DNA from: Cryptomeria japonica
Lineage: Eukaryota; Streptophyta; Pinopsida; Cupressales; Cupressaceae
Direction of reading: 5' to 3'
DNA length: 64,000 nt
Assembly (NCBI RefSeq): GCF_030272615.1
Contig: NC_081414.1
Span: 338,498,502-338,562,501 of the forward strand
Numbering within the stretch: the stretch's first letter is position 1; every line of letters starts with the position of its first letter. A program made the position numbers and the translations under genes. Positions 44,429 to 56,771 of the stretch are shown here, piece by piece. The notes under the pieces are model-generated. The model searched no databases, was not told the origin of the DNA, and saw only the letters and a program-made list of their open reading frames with translations.

Positions 44429-47386
44429 ATGGCTTCCGCATCTCATACCAGTTCTAGTGCATCTGTCAAGTCTGCAAATTTTATTCAACAGAAGTCCAAG
44501 TATAATGCCCTATCACAAGTTCCGGCTGGTGTGATAGTAGAAGAGGGAATCTTTGACTACATAGACTGCAAAATAGAAGACCTAGGGTCTCTAGCTATCC
44601 ACACCCAATTAGGTTTATTTTGCGGCAAAGATAAGAAGATCAAACCGGAATTTAATATTTTGGAGAAGAAAAAGCTCCACAATGTTGTCTACTTCCTGGA
44701 AGATTTTACAGAGGATCACATAAGGATCATTCTGAGTAGAGTCCATGGTGATAAGATGTACCTAGAAAGAACACATGACATCATGCCACAGGCAATTCAT
44801 GCAATCACTGGATTATACAACACAAGGGAAGTGCTAGCCCTAAGAACAGTAAGCAAAACTAAAATGGCCAAGTTCACTGGTTCAATGAGTGACTCACGAG
44901 GCATGACAGTAAATCCTATCATGGATGATTTGGTGAAGTATGCATGTATGGTGATTAGATAGCAGACATTCTCAGCCAACAAGATTAACTCTGTATCTGC
45001 TGCAGCGGTAAATGCCGCTTACCAGATGATAAAGGAGGATGCATCATTTGATCTATGCACTGGTATGCAGAGACAACTCCTGTTGAATCTAAAGGCAATC
45101 AAACAGGATAATGCACTTAAGTTCAAGTTTGGACAACTACTGGTAGGGTTGTTCTTCTATTTCCAAGGCTACTTCCCAGGAGTAGGAGACGTTTAGTGGT
45201 CTGGTGACCAATCGGTAACCAAGCAAATCAAGGAAATCATTGAAGCACTTGGAACCAGTTACCCTGATATTCTGAACAAGTATTTTGATGAGTTCAGAAG
45301 GAAGATGAGCCAAAGAGTGAGGATACTAGGAGACATCGTCAAGAAATATGAAGACGATATCTACTTCACCATCTAAGTAGATAAATGCATAATGGAGGCC
45401 GTTGAGCCTAGACAAGAAGAAGTGGAGCCAATGGGCTATGAGGTGATGTACGACATGGTGGAAGGGTATGCCTCTACCCTTATTGCCTCACCACTTGATC
45501 CTAAGGTGAAGAGAACCGACACCTACCTAGAGAGGATAGTACCAGCTGAGGAACCACCAGTAGTGAAAGAGAAAGAATTGGCAATGAAGAAGGTAAAGGC
45601 AGTGCCTGTAGCATCAGCACCGGTTACTCCTATAACTCCAAAAGTGACCAAGCGGTCACCAGCTAAGAAGAAACCAGAAGCTGCATTAGCTAAAGTGTTC
45701 CAGAGAAAGAGGAAGACAAGGAACACCTCTCCAGACTCAGAGGAAACTGTGTCTGAGGAAAAGCCAAAGAAAACACGTCAAGTAAAGAAGAAAACCAAGA
45801 ATGAACCAACATCTTCTACACCGGTAAATATAGATATCTCCTCCTATAAACCTTTGACACATTGTCAAAGAACAATAAAGAATATTAGGAGAAAAGTGTT
45901 AAATGATTTACTTGAGTGTTTTGATGACTTCAATGAGGATGAAAAGGAAGCGGTTGAAAATGAAATAATTCAGTATCTGTGTAGTAATGACCGGTCGCCC
46001 TCAGAGATTAAGTCTCAGACACTGGATTCTTTATATATGTCATTAGATAATAGATGGTGCATTGCCATAGAGAAAGAACAGGAAACTAGAAAGAAGGTTT
46101 TTGCACAATAATTTCCCAAGCTGTCAAATTCTGAATTATATGATGTTATTGATCTAAATAAAGGACTCTTCTTCATTAGAAAAAGAAGACTCTAGCTGTT
46201 AGAAGGTAGAGTTGCTGATGTTGAAAAAGACACCCATTTGTTTATGCAAACCGCTGTCTAGACTCACAAAGCACGTCTGGCCAACCAGCAAGCAGAAGAA
46301 GAACCAGCTATATCCAAACCGGATGAAGTATTTGACGATGAAGGAAATCCAGTCGTTGAACCAATCAACACCATTGATGTCGACGCTCTAGACGTTGAGG
46401 ATGATACTCATGAAACACCATCTGAGGCAACACAACAGAAGAAATAGGCTAAACAGGCTGATAAGAAAGTCGAGGACAGACAGGAAGTGGCAAAGGAAGA
46501 GGCAGAGCAGAGGAAAAAGGATGAAGAAGAGAAGTAGAAGAAGGAAGAAGAGAAAAAGAAGAAAGATGAAGAGGAAAAGAAGAAGAAAGATGAAGAAGAG
46601 AAGAAGAAGAAAGATGAAGAGGAGAAAAAGAAAAAAGATGAAGAGGAGAAAAAGAAGACAGATAAAGAGGAGAAGAAGAAGAAAGATGAAGAGGAGAAGC
46701 AGAAGAAGGATGAAGAGGAGAAAAAGAAGCAAGAAGATGAAAAGAAAAAGAAAGAAGAGGAGGATAAGGAACAGGAGAAAAAGAAGGAAGCAGAGAGGAA
46801 GAAGAAGGAAAAAGAAGATAAGGAACAGGAGAAGAAGAAGGAACCATAAAAGAAAAAGGTTGAGGAGGACAAGGAAGCAGAGAAGAAGAGAGAAGTGGAG
46901 AAGAAGAAAGCGAAAGAGGACAAGGCAGGAGAAGCAGTGAAGAGCACCCAGATGGAGACTCCGAAGGCAACCGGGAGTCAAGCCAAATTGCCTGCCCTCT
47001 CTAGTCCTATAGATCTCCAGTCTACAAGTGAAATGGAGCTAATGTAGAGTATCAAGGTGGCTCAAGAGTGCCTTGAAATCATTCGACGAAAGAAGGAGCA
47101 AGATGTAATCCAACCAACTGTGGATACGCTTACCGGTTTGATACCCGGTACAAATCTTCCAAACACTGATTCATCACTAGCTAGACTAAAGCTCCTATGC
47201 ACAGTAGTAGATGATCAGGTGCAGAGCCTTGAAGAGGCAGCAGAGGCTAATGTCAAGAAGGAGCATCAAAAGGCTCTTAATATAGCTCTAGTGAAAAAGT
47301 TGAATGAGCTCCAGACTGAACTGAAGAAAGAACAAAAGGATATAAGGGATGCTCTAGATGAGGGGAATATGCTACTCAGCAAATAA
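44429..47386 (+). pseudogene. unknown second ORF of element B (986 codons)
   Basis: One frame runs from ATG at 44,429 (MASASHTSSSASVKSANF) to TAA at 47,384 without a frameshift, broken by about ten stops. Order: Ser-rich N-terminus; conserved globular region (residues about 40-320: GKDKKIKPEFNILEKKK, ILSRVHGDKMYLERTHD, FGQLLVGLFFYFQGYFPG); YEVMYDMVEGYAS; Lys/Pro-rich linker with AKKKPEAA and a basic stretch; PLTHCQRTIKNIRRKVL block; acidic VDALDVEDD; Glu/Lys coiled coil; helical C-terminal segment. No catalytic motif is recognised. Compared with element C the last 150 or so codons are lost at the 47,383 junction. TAG codons at 45,194 and 47,045 are shared with element C. Possible structural role; function unknown. 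Confidence 0.75.
46480..46940 (+). repeat. GA-rich tract coding KKKDEEE repeats
   Basis: Units of about 27-30 bp (aaagatgaagaggagaaaaa type) repeat some ten times and translate as KKKDEEEKK. The frame is kept over the tract, unlike in element C. Long open frames on the other strand and frames are by-products of this composition. Confidence 0.85.
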
Positions 47387-47441
47387 TGACATTGGTTATG
47401 TTGTCTTAGGTGTTGGAGTAAATAATGACATTGGTTATGTT
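47381..47441 (+). repeat. rearrangement junction with 22-bp direct repeat
   Basis: aaataatgacattggttatg (plus tt) occurs at 47,381 and again at 47,420, while X2 has it once (about 40,361). The second ORF of B stops inside the first copy. The joint looks like a double template switch. Confidence 0.85.
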
Positions 47442-48622
47442 TCCATAAGGTCTAGGTGTTTAATAATCGGTGTCGTTCTAAAATTGTAAAGTTACAAAAT
47501 ATTGCATTTATTGTCAAGCAACTTTTCAAAGTTTTCGGTAGGATGACAACTACTTCTTCAATGGTCCTAACTATTCAAAAGTTAGCTATGGATGTTGGAA
47601 GAGGTTTATATATATGTGTGGACAACCATAGGAAGCGTATCAAAGGTTTTGTAAAGTTTGGTGGAGAAAGTAAATAAGAAAAATTTGATTTCGCCATACA
47701 AAGATTTTTTTGTACGATTCATACAGACTGTGAGAATTCTTGATGAAATTTTGATCTAGTTAGGAGTAACTCTGGAACACCTTTCCAATGCACCAGGTTT
47801 GACCTCTCAATTTAAAGTCTAGTGGAAGTTAAAACATTTATTTTTTGCAGGTTGAAACCCTCCATTTTCAAGGGTTATAATGCAAGTAAGACTCTAACTT
47901 ATAGTCTACTCATTGGGATCCAATGGGAATGGGTAGAATGCTAGTTAGGGATGTGTACTTTAAGATCCCAGAGGGATGAGGTCAGAGGAGTTGGTTGGTA
48001 CAATACCACCAAGCCCTAGTATAAACTGGTTGAGGGTTTAGATTAGATTAGATGAGTTTCTTTGAGTAGATAATGAACAATGATGAAATGATGAGTTGAA
48101 GTGCTGAAACTGGGTTTTTGAACATGGGAGAAACTTCCTAAAAAGTTGGAACCTTTTTGTGATCCCATTCTCCATACCTCTTTTGTGAGACCAGTCTAAC
48201 CTGATCAATTAGGCCTGTAACCAAGTAGGTGTTGAAGAGTGCAGGAATAGGGTGGAAATCCAATCTTTTCGAATTTGATTGTGGTCCCAAAAGGGTGTCT
48301 GAAACCTAAATTTGGTTAAAGTGTAGTTTGATGTTATTTTGAGAGAAGTCCCAAAAGACAGTGCAATAGGGCTACTAACCGGTAAGCCTGTAAAACCTAT
48401 ACCAGTAAAAATGTGAAACCTGTACTAGTAGACCTATACTGGTGGGATTGTCTAGTCCTCAAAAAACCAATACTTATCTTGTGTTTCAAGTAAGAATTAT
48501 GGAAGACCTTGATAGGTCTTAAGAAGTGGGAAAGTGTGTGTGTCGACCTGGTTAGTGGTGAGAAGTTGATTTCACAGTTGAGGTGTGAAACATAACCGGA
48601 AAAATAAGACCAGAGGTGTGAT
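47399..48622 (+). repeat. X3: duplicated part of repeat X
   Basis: It is nearly identical to X2 from 40,330 to 41,555, including the final gaccagaggtgtgat before the LTR. Because the same flank precedes both LTRs, X3 plus the following LTR copies the element B insertion site rather than marking a new insertion. Confidence 0.88.
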
Positions 48623-49731
48623 TGTTGGTATTTTTGATGTTTATGTTGTGATTGTCATTGATGGACACACACTTGCATTGAGATCCTCTTTATATGTATA
48701 TGGTAAAGCACAACCGGTATTTGTTCCAACCGGTATGTTGTATTATAGTCTTTAGACTATTGATGTTTGACAGAATGTGTTTCCTGGTCTGAAGCGGCAT
48801 GTTGACCTCAAGCGGTATGAGGGATTAAAGTGGCACAACACATTTCTACCAGTCTTCATTTTGGTCAAACCGACAACCGGCATTTTGTATGAACCGGTAG
48901 TACTTTGTGATGAGTTACCACCCACCGATTGTCTGAAGGTGTCGACACTGTAGCAATGCTTTTTGTGATGTATTACCTAGTATGTCCAAGTTCATTGAAC
49001 CTAGAAAATTGTAATGTAATCTTATTGGACCGACATGAAATCAGTTTTCTTTATAAGGACATCATGTCTAGGGTTTTAGGTTGTTTTATTATTATTGTTG
49101 CGATAGTTGATATTGCGGCTAGGGTTTAAAGTGGTTAAGGAGTTGGAGAGATTATGAATGTGTAGAAGACTGAAGTAATGCAATAGAGCATTAAGAACGA
49201 GCCATCAAGGATCTAACCGAGCAGTTTGTGCTATTAGCTAGATCAAACACTTGTTGATTACTCACATCTTTGACAAGTTTGTAGCCCTTAACCGGGTAGG
49301 CCCAAAAGCCTCTTGAAAATCTTCTAACAAGGTGGTTCACATTTGTGAGTCTAAAATCCTCTAGCAAGGTAGTCTTTAATTGGACTTGTCTCCTAATATA
49401 GATTGAGATTCCTAACAGGATCTGTTCTAGTAAAGAACGTTGTAAGACCTTAACTGGTCTGACCTTAACCGGTCCGGTTCCTATTCTGTAGACAGTGACT
49501 TGTGAGCTCCATCTCACCGTGGTTTTTCCCATTTGGGTTTCCACGTCAAAATATCTTGTGTTATGGTGTTTGTGCTTCTGTGGGTAAATGCATTATTAGC
49601 TATTTGGTTTGCATGTTTGTTAACTGGTTTGTCTGTTAAATTGTTTTACCGGTTTACTGCTAGTCTTGTAAAGTGTTTTAGTGCAAAGATTTTTGGCATA
49701 CTAATTCAACCCCCCCTATTAGTATTCATCA
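48623..49731 (+). repeat. second element B LTR (solo-LTR-like)
   Basis: It begins TGTTGGTATTTTTG and ends TATTCATCA, closely matching 41,556-42,649 with a short duplication near 49,450-49,480 (gaccttaaccggt). It is preceded by X3 and followed by the rest of X (tgtgtgggtttatc), so it stands like a solo LTR in the same site. Confidence 0.88.
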
Positions 49732-49775
49732 TGTGTGTGGGTTTATCACGCTACTGCTATCGACCTCTGCATCAT
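49732..49775 (+). repeat. distal end of repeat X
   Basis: gggtttatcac, tactgctatcgacctctgca and atca match the left end of X1 (about 9,957-10,000, inverted). Homology ends here and LINE sequence follows. Confidence 0.8.
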
Positions 49776-49868
49776 ATTCTGCAGTGGGTTTTTCGTGGTG
49801 GGAGATGGGTGGATATGGCAATTTCAGGGTAGGAGGATTCAAATTGGGGGGCTTCTCATAAAACCCTA

Positions 49869-52620
49869 TTGCCGGTTTCAAGCTACTTCAAAGGCTTTTT
49901 TCGTTCTCAGAATAAATCTATGAAAAAAATTCAAAGGGGTTTTAATTCTGGAATACATAATGGAAATACTATGGTTAAGAGGGATTTCAATCAGCATAGA
50001 AGGAATGGTAAATCATGGAAATTTTGTGTATCTCCTTGTTTAGGGGCTTCAGGGGGTCTTGCTTTCCTTTGGAATGAATTTATTGTTGAACTTTTTTTTG
50101 TTTCATCCTCTTCTCATTGGATGTTGGGTTTGGTTAAAAGCAAAGTTTTGAGTGCAAAATTTTGGCTTTGTAATGTATATGGTCCTATGGGTATTTTGGA
50201 AAAAAAAGAACTTTAGGATTGATTGTCCCTAGTTTCCTTTCCTCTCAAGGACCAATTGATGATTTTTGGTGGGGAATTTAATGCTATATCTAAAGATGAT
50301 GAGAAATCAGGAGGGATACTCCCCAACAAGCACACCATGTCTAATTTTAATCTTTTTATACACCAGAATTGCTTAATAGATTGTCAAATACAGAATGGCC
50401 CATTTACATGGACTAACACGCAAAAATATTTTTTTGTAGATTGTTGAAAGGTTGGATCACTTTCTTATTTCTAAAAATTGGCTCAATTTTGATTTGGATT
50501 TCTACTCGATTGTTTTGTCTGATCCTGGATATGATCATTTTTCGATATTGTTTACTATACTTGAGGATAGAGCTCCTCATAAGCTTCCTTTCAAATTATA
50601 ACCTATGTGGTTTAGAGATCAATATTTTTTGCCTTTTTTGGAATTTTGGTGGTTGTCTACACCTTATACAATTAGGTCAAGGATCTTTCAGATTGTGAAG
50701 AAACTAGCTTTTCTCAAAAGTAAAATTATAGAGTGGAACATATCTCATTTTAAAAATATTTTTGCTAAAAAAACTAGAATTCAAAATGAAATTGTTAAAT
50801 TGAATGAAGTAGTTATGAGTAATGGAATGGACTCTGTTGCCTTTGATAGACATAAATCTCTCCATGAGTAGCTTGAGGAAGTACTTTCTCTAGAAGAATC
50901 ATATTGGAGACAAAATTCGAGGGATTTGTGGTTATCTAAGGGTGATAGAAATACAAAAAAAATTCATTTCTCCACAAAATTTAGAAGACAAAGGAATATA
51001 ATCTCTTGTATCTTGGACTCAAATGGGTCCTTGGTGGAAGATGAGACGGTTATAGCATCAAAAACCATTAATTTTTTCAAAACTCTTCTCATGGTTGAAC
51101 TTGTTAGTATGGATGAAATTTTCGTTAGTTCAATCCCTTCTCTCATTTTTCAAGTCGATAATAAAATATTAATGGCTCCCTTCTCTATTCAAAAGTTGAA
51201 GGACATTATTTTTTCTATGACTCTAGAGAAGGCCTTGGGTCCTGATGGATTTACTATTTTATTTTTTGTAGAAATGTTGGGAGTTTGTTGGTAATTATGT
51301 TATTCTGGCTCTTGAGGAGTCTAAGAGGAATAGATCTATCCTCAAGGAAATCATTACCAAACTTATTGCAATAATTCCTAAAGCTGAAAATCCCAAATCT
51401 TTTGCTGATTTTCACCCAATTGCCTTGTGTAATACATTATATAAGATCTTCACTAAGACAATTTTAGTTAGACTCTCTAAGCTCATCCTTAAAATTATAT
51501 CTATTGGCCAAGGTAGCTTTTCCCTGGTAGAGAGAATTCGAAGGGAGCTATTGTAGCTTCATGAGGTTCTATATTCCATATCTACACTAAATTGTTTGGA
51601 TATGGTACTCAAACTGGATATGATGAAGGCGTATGATAGATTAAATTGGGATTCTTTAATTACAGTCTTGTGAAAGTTTGGATTTGGGGACAAGTGGGTC
51701 AAATGGAGTCATGCATGCATTTTTTCAGCTAGGTTCTCAGTCATCTTGAATGGTTCTCCATGTGATTTTTTCTCCTCTTCTCGAGGAGTCGGGCAAGGGG
51801 ATCCATTGTATCCTTTTTAGTTCATAATCATGGTTGAGGCTCTAATTACTAGAGAAATCCTTGCTGCTAGAACTATTGGCTTATGGAAAGGGATTAAAAT
51901 TCCTAAGATTATAGAACTCCATTCACATTGCTCGTTTGCTGATAAAACTTTGCTTTTTTGTTATGCCACTATGGCTGAGGCTAAACTTATAAAAACAAAT
52001 TATCTTGGATTATTTTTCTTTTTCAATAAAAAGGTCAAATAGTGGAAAGTCCAATATTTACTTTCTAAATGTTCCTTCTTTAATTCAGAATAGATTAACT
52101 AATTTTTGGGGGTTTGAAAGTGGGTCTTTTCCTTGTAAGTATCTTGGCATCCCCTTCTTGTAGGGTCTGAGAAACATAACTTTTGGGATAGGGTTGTTTC
52201 TTCTGTATCTGCTAGAATATTATCTTGGAATCATAAATGGCTTACTCTTTCAACCAAAATTTTATTGATTACATCTACGTTAAATGTTGTCCCTATTTAT
52301 CTAATGTCCATTCTCAAAGCTCCTAAAAAATCAATTGTCGAGTTGCAATCTATTTTGAGATCTTTCTTATGGAATGACAACATTTGGGGTAAGAAAAAAG
52401 TCTCATTATTAGCTTAGGATAAGGTCTATCTCCCTAAAGATAAGGGGGGTACTGGTATTAGGGACATAGATATGCATAATAGAGCTTTAGGAGTGAAATT
52501 GTTTTGGAAACTGTATAAAGAACCCTCCTCCAAATGGGCAACCATTATGTTTGCAAAGTATTTGGGTAATAGCTATAGGGAGAGAATATTTATAGAATCT
52601 TCTCTCCTTAAAGGTTCTTC
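49869..52620 (+). pseudogene. LINE ORF2: endonuclease and reverse transcriptase
   Basis: The endonuclease shows SPCLGASGGLAFLWNE, LCNVYGPMG, FGGEFNAISKD (family GDFN) and GPFTWTN. The linker has LWLSKGDRNTKKIHFS. RT follows with LEKALGPDGFT, FADFHPIALCN, VLKLDMMKAYDRLNWDS, GVGQGDPLYPF and CSFADKTLLFC, where the family FADD box has Lys in place of the second Asp, a loss of a metal-binding residue. Many stops and frameshifts divide the text (for example after 50,216 and 51,292). It is interrupted at 52,620 by element E. The protein would nick target DNA and prime reverse transcription there. Confidence 0.88.
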
Positions 52621-53753
52621 TATTGGAAATTGTTGTTGCTAGGATATGATGTTGTCATTGATGTCAACATATTCCTATGATTTATTGATCTGGTTTGCAA
52701 TTTGGTTTTTCAGATCAGTGCTTTGCAGAGTTCGGTATTTTCTTTGGTATATTCTGGTGTGATCAGACCTTGAGTTATGATTTTCAAAGATTGTTTGGGA
52801 TGTTCATGTGTATCTACATTTCAGATGGTTCATGATTTGGTGCTCTGCAAGCTATCTTTCTAGTCTGAACTATTGTTGTTTGAGTGTTCTTGAGTTTTAG
52901 ATGTTGATCGATGAAGATTTGATAAGTGGTGTTGGTGCAACTATTGTAGATGGTTCTAATGTGCTTGCTGATGTTTCCTGATCATTTCCTATTTATTTTG
53001 GTGGTTCGTGTTGATCATTGTGCGCAGTATTGGTGATTTTGTTGATCCGGTGATATTTTGTGTTATTCGGTATTCTTGGTGGTGTAGCGTGTTGCGGTTG
53101 ATCTTGGTGTAATTTTCATTGGTTTTGCATATTTGAGAATTTGATTTAGGTTCATGTTATATCATGTATATCATTATATTGGTCCAGTGGTTGATATTTG
53201 TATCGTGTGATAGAATTTGTGATTGTGAGTTGAGGGTTTAGCCGACCTTGTTGCCAAGGTTGATGAATTGTATATATAGGTGATTTAGTCATGTAAATTG
53301 TGTATCGGTATAGTGTATGCATTATTAGAGAGTGATATATGTGGTTCTTAAGTGAATTTATCCTTTGGTGTGGTGTGTTGAGCAGATATTGTTGCAGGGT
53401 AGACAAATGTGCTTAACTGAAACTGTCATCAAGCATAAGGAGATGTTATATTTACAGTTCATGTCATCAAGCTCTAGACAATATGTTTGAATGCATGTGC
53501 ATTTCCCATTGTAATATTTTCACATACTACTGCAAGGTTTCATCTTATTGTGGGTAGGTTCCCACCATGGTTTTTCCCTTAACTGAGTTTTCCATATCAA
53601 AATCTTGGTGTTGTGTGTTGTCTATCAATTTACTTATCTTTGTTGTTACCATAGTTTATCAAATTTTATTTTAAGATTAAGTTTGATAATTCGGTGAAAA
53701 ACTGATTCATCCCCCCCCCCTTCTCAATTTTTCCTTCATTGTTATTGCCAACA
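52621..53753 (+). repeat. element E 5' LTR
   Basis: It starts TATTGGAAATTG (TG mutated to TA) and ends TTGCCAACA. The start was fixed by ungapped alignment with the 3' LTR and by the tcttc duplication. It lacks about 90-100 bp present in the 3' LTR near 60,220-60,320. Confidence 0.85.
53270..53279 (+). promoter_or_regulatory. probable TATA box in element E LTR
   Basis: gtatatatag occurs mid-LTR and is conserved as gtatatataa at about 60,024 in the 3' LTR. Confidence 0.5.
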
Positions 53754-53755
53754 AT

Positions 53756-53767
53756 TGGTATCAGAGC
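53756..53767 (+). promoter_or_regulatory. element E primer binding site
   Basis: TGGTATCAGAGC, complementary to initiator-Met tRNA, lies two bases after the LTR end. Confidence 0.92.
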
Positions 53768-53809
53768 TAGATCCTCTGGAAGAAGCTTGATTGCTTGAGG
53801 TAATCTAGG

Positions 53810-56771
53810 ATGGCAACTAGAAGTGGAAGTGTTATTTTTAAGAAGGAAAGTCTGAGATTTGATGGAAGTAACTATGTTATATGGAAGAATGGGATGGAGG
53901 TTCACTTGATATGTCTTGGAGAAGATTATTGGAAGATTACAAAGACTACCTATTATGTTCCTCGAAATGGACTGGTTACTGCTGATGTGATCAAGGAAGT
54001 CGAACATAACATTAGAGCTAAGGAAGCATTGTTGAGTGCACTAAATGACTCTGAGATGACTAATGTGATGGGATTTCAGACTGCACATGATATCTGGGAG
54101 AATCTTGAGACCCTGTATGAAGGAGATAAACAAGTCAAAGTTGCTAAGTTACGGAGTTTAAAAGGGAAGTATGAGATGTTGAAGATGGGAGAAGATGAGA
54201 ACATATATTATTTCATGGCTAAGGTGAATGAACTTGTCCTAGGTATTAGATATACCAGTGGAACCCTTTAAGATGTTGAAATATTTGCTAAGGTATTGAG
54301 ATCATTGCCTCTTTCTTATAAACATAAGGTAGCTACTATTGATGAGATCCATAGTATGACTACTATGACAAGAGATATGTTGGTTGGAAAGATTACTGCA
54401 TTTGAAATGAGAGACTTTGGTGAATCACATGGGAAGTTATAGACAACATTTATAGGATCTGTATTCGGCAAGCAAAAGTATGATCCTCATAAATGCAGAA
54501 TATCCAAATATGAAAGAAAGAGAAGAGAGATGAAAGAGCAAGAAAGAGAATTGGATGAGCTTGAAGAAACGATTGCCCAGAGATTACCTAAAGGAGCTAG
54601 TAAGTATGATGGCAAATTATCTCTAAAATTCTTTTCTTACAATAAGATGGGACATTTTGCTTCTAGGTGTCTGGAGAGAATGTCGAAGTATGATAGGTAT
54701 GATAAAATTGATAAGCATGATATAAATGATAGATACGAGAAGCAAGAATCTAACTGAAAGTATAAGGATCAGAAGAACTCTTATTATGTTGCTGATGAAG
54801 GTGTTACAGATGAAGAATTAGAAGGAGATGAAATTGTGTTTATTGCTATCAAATAAGATGGACTGGTACTTTTTGATTCCACAAGCTGCACTATTGAGGA
54901 GAAATCTGTAGTTGCTAAAGTTGAGGAGAATGATGAATGGGTGATTGATAATGGTTGTTCATAGCATATGATCAGTGATAAAAGAAAATTTGTGAATATG
55001 TAAAGATATGATGGCAGAATAGTAAGATTTGGAGATGACCAAGCCCATGTGATCCATGGTAGAGGCTCTATTTCCTTTGAAGGTAAGCATAACACTGATG
55101 ATGTCTTGTATGTTGAAGGTTTGAAACATAATCTTTTAAGTGTTGAATAGATGATTGACATAGGTTATGATTTCCAATTCAAGAATGGAAAATGCAAGAT
55201 CCTAAATGCCTCTGGTATAGAGATTGCATCAAGAACTAAGACTAAAAGTAATATCTTTCATTTGAATGCTAGTGGAAAAAGTTGCTTGATTGCTCAGATT
55301 GATGAAAGTTGGTTATGGCAGAGGAGAATGTGTCATGTTGATTTTGACTCAATGATTAAGATTAGTTCTACTCAAGCTATTAGAGATTTGCCTAAAATTA
55401 TTAATCTCGCTAATCCAATATGTACAGAATGTCAAATGAATAAGAAAACAAGAATTTATTTCAAGAGTAAATAATATACATCTGATGGATTGTTAGATCT
55501 TGTGCATACTGACCTATGTGGACCTACTACAATAAGAAGTGTTCAAGGTGACATATATTTCATGTTATTTATTGATGATTATTCCAGGATGATGTGGGTT
55601 GCCTTTTTAAGGGAAAAATTAAGGGAAAAATCAGAAGCATTGGACAAATTCAAGGTATTCAAAGAAAAGGTTGAAATTGAGACAGGATTGAAGTTGAAAT
55701 GTATTAGATCTGATAGAGGAGGATAATTATATTCCAATGAGTTTGATTCATTCTATGAGAAGAATGGGATTAGAAGACAATTATCTACTCCTAGAACCCT
55801 ACAACAGAATGGAGTTGTTGAAATGAAGAACAAAACTATCTTGGATGTTGCAAGGACTATGTTGATTGAAGGGAATGTTCTGAAGATCTACTGGAGAGAA
55901 GCTATTAGCACTATTGTTTACACATTCAACCAAGTGCATAAAAAGGTGACACCGGTAAGACTCCTTATGTGCTATGGTTTGGTCATGTTCTTACTATGAG
56001 ATATTTTAGAATTTTTGGAAGTGTTATATCAAGAGAGATGAGGATATAGGAAAGTTTGAAGCAAGAAGTGATGAAATAATTTTCTTGGGATACTCTACAA
56101 AGAGAAAATCCTATAGGTGCTACAATAAGAGATTAAGAAATATAGAGGAAAGTACAAATGTGAAAGTTGATGGGAACTATGGAAAGGAGATCAGAGCATA
56201 TGGATATGATGATGATCAAAATGTTATTTTAATGCTAAAACAGACTGGAGAATTGAAGTAGAATGATCCGGTAAAAGCAGTTAATCTGGATGTTGAAGTT
56301 GCTAGTGAAGGGATGCATGATCCTAAAAATCAGAATAATCAGAAGACTCCGAGGTATGTGAGATTGAATCATTCTGAAAATCAGATCATTGGTGATAAAA
56401 ATAAAGGTGTGATGACTAGAAGAAGACTAGTTGTTGAAGAGGTATGTTTGATTTCAAAAATTGAACCTAAAGATGTTGTTGAGGCTTGCAAACATGAAAA
56501 TTGGATGAAGGCTATGGAAGAAGAATTGAATCAGATTGAAAATATTAACACATGAGAACTTGTGGCTAGACCAAAAAATAAGAATGTGATTGGTACTAAA
56601 TGGGTATTCAGGAACAAGTTGAATGAAGTCGGTGAAGTTGTCAAAAATAAAGCAAGACTGGTATGCAAATGATATTCATAGAAAGAAAGGATTGATTGTG
56701 AGGAGACTTTTCCTCTGGTAGCTAGACTTGAAGTTGTTAGACTATTGCTTGCATATGATGCTTATAAGAAT
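53810..56771 (+). pseudogene. gag-pol: copia gag-pol of element E: gag, protease, integrase, start of RT
   Basis: Starting MATRSGSVIFKKESLRFDGS, the gag has the copia capsid region (NYVIWKNGMEVHL, AHDIWENLETLYEGD) and a degraded knuckle FFSYNKMGHFASRC with two Cys lost. Protease is WVIDNGCS-stop-HMISDK (Asn for the Ser next to the catalytic Asp). Integrase has the CTECQMNKKTR end of its zinc domain, then HTDLCGPT, FIDDYSRMMWV and QQNGVVEMKNKT with D, D, E readable. One frame holds from 53,810 to about 55,950 with nine or so stops; then frameshifts occur. RT starts (KPKNKNVIGTKWVF-like text) and is cut at 56,771 after LLAYDAYKN. Confidence 0.9.

Larger units (their letters stand above)
41556..47389 (+). 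mobile_element. element B: two-ORF LTR retrotransposon, rearranged 3' end
   Basis: It has a 5' LTR (41,556-42,649), an intact initiator-Met primer site, a gag with CCHC knuckles and a second ORF of 986 codons in one frame. The 3' part of the ORF, polypurine tract and 3' LTR are missing at the expected place: at 47,383 the sequence jumps into repeat X, followed by another LTR in the same insertion context. It is clearly the same family as element C, inserted in X2 in opposite orientation. Confidence 0.85.

Noticed and set aside
46388-46981. Open frames on the minus strand and Arg/Lys-rich frame on the plus strand
   Set aside because: Shadows of the KKKDEEE repeat tract in element B; the frame continuous with the rest of the ORF is the real one.
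48623-49731. The second LTR as the normal 3' LTR of element B
   Set aside because: No polypurine tract precedes it; it is preceded by duplicated X sequence with the same flank as the 5' LTR.
53152-53406. Minus-strand 84-codon frame in the element E LTR
   Set aside because: It lies wholly in the LTR, shows no recognisable content, and I saw no matching frame in the other LTR.
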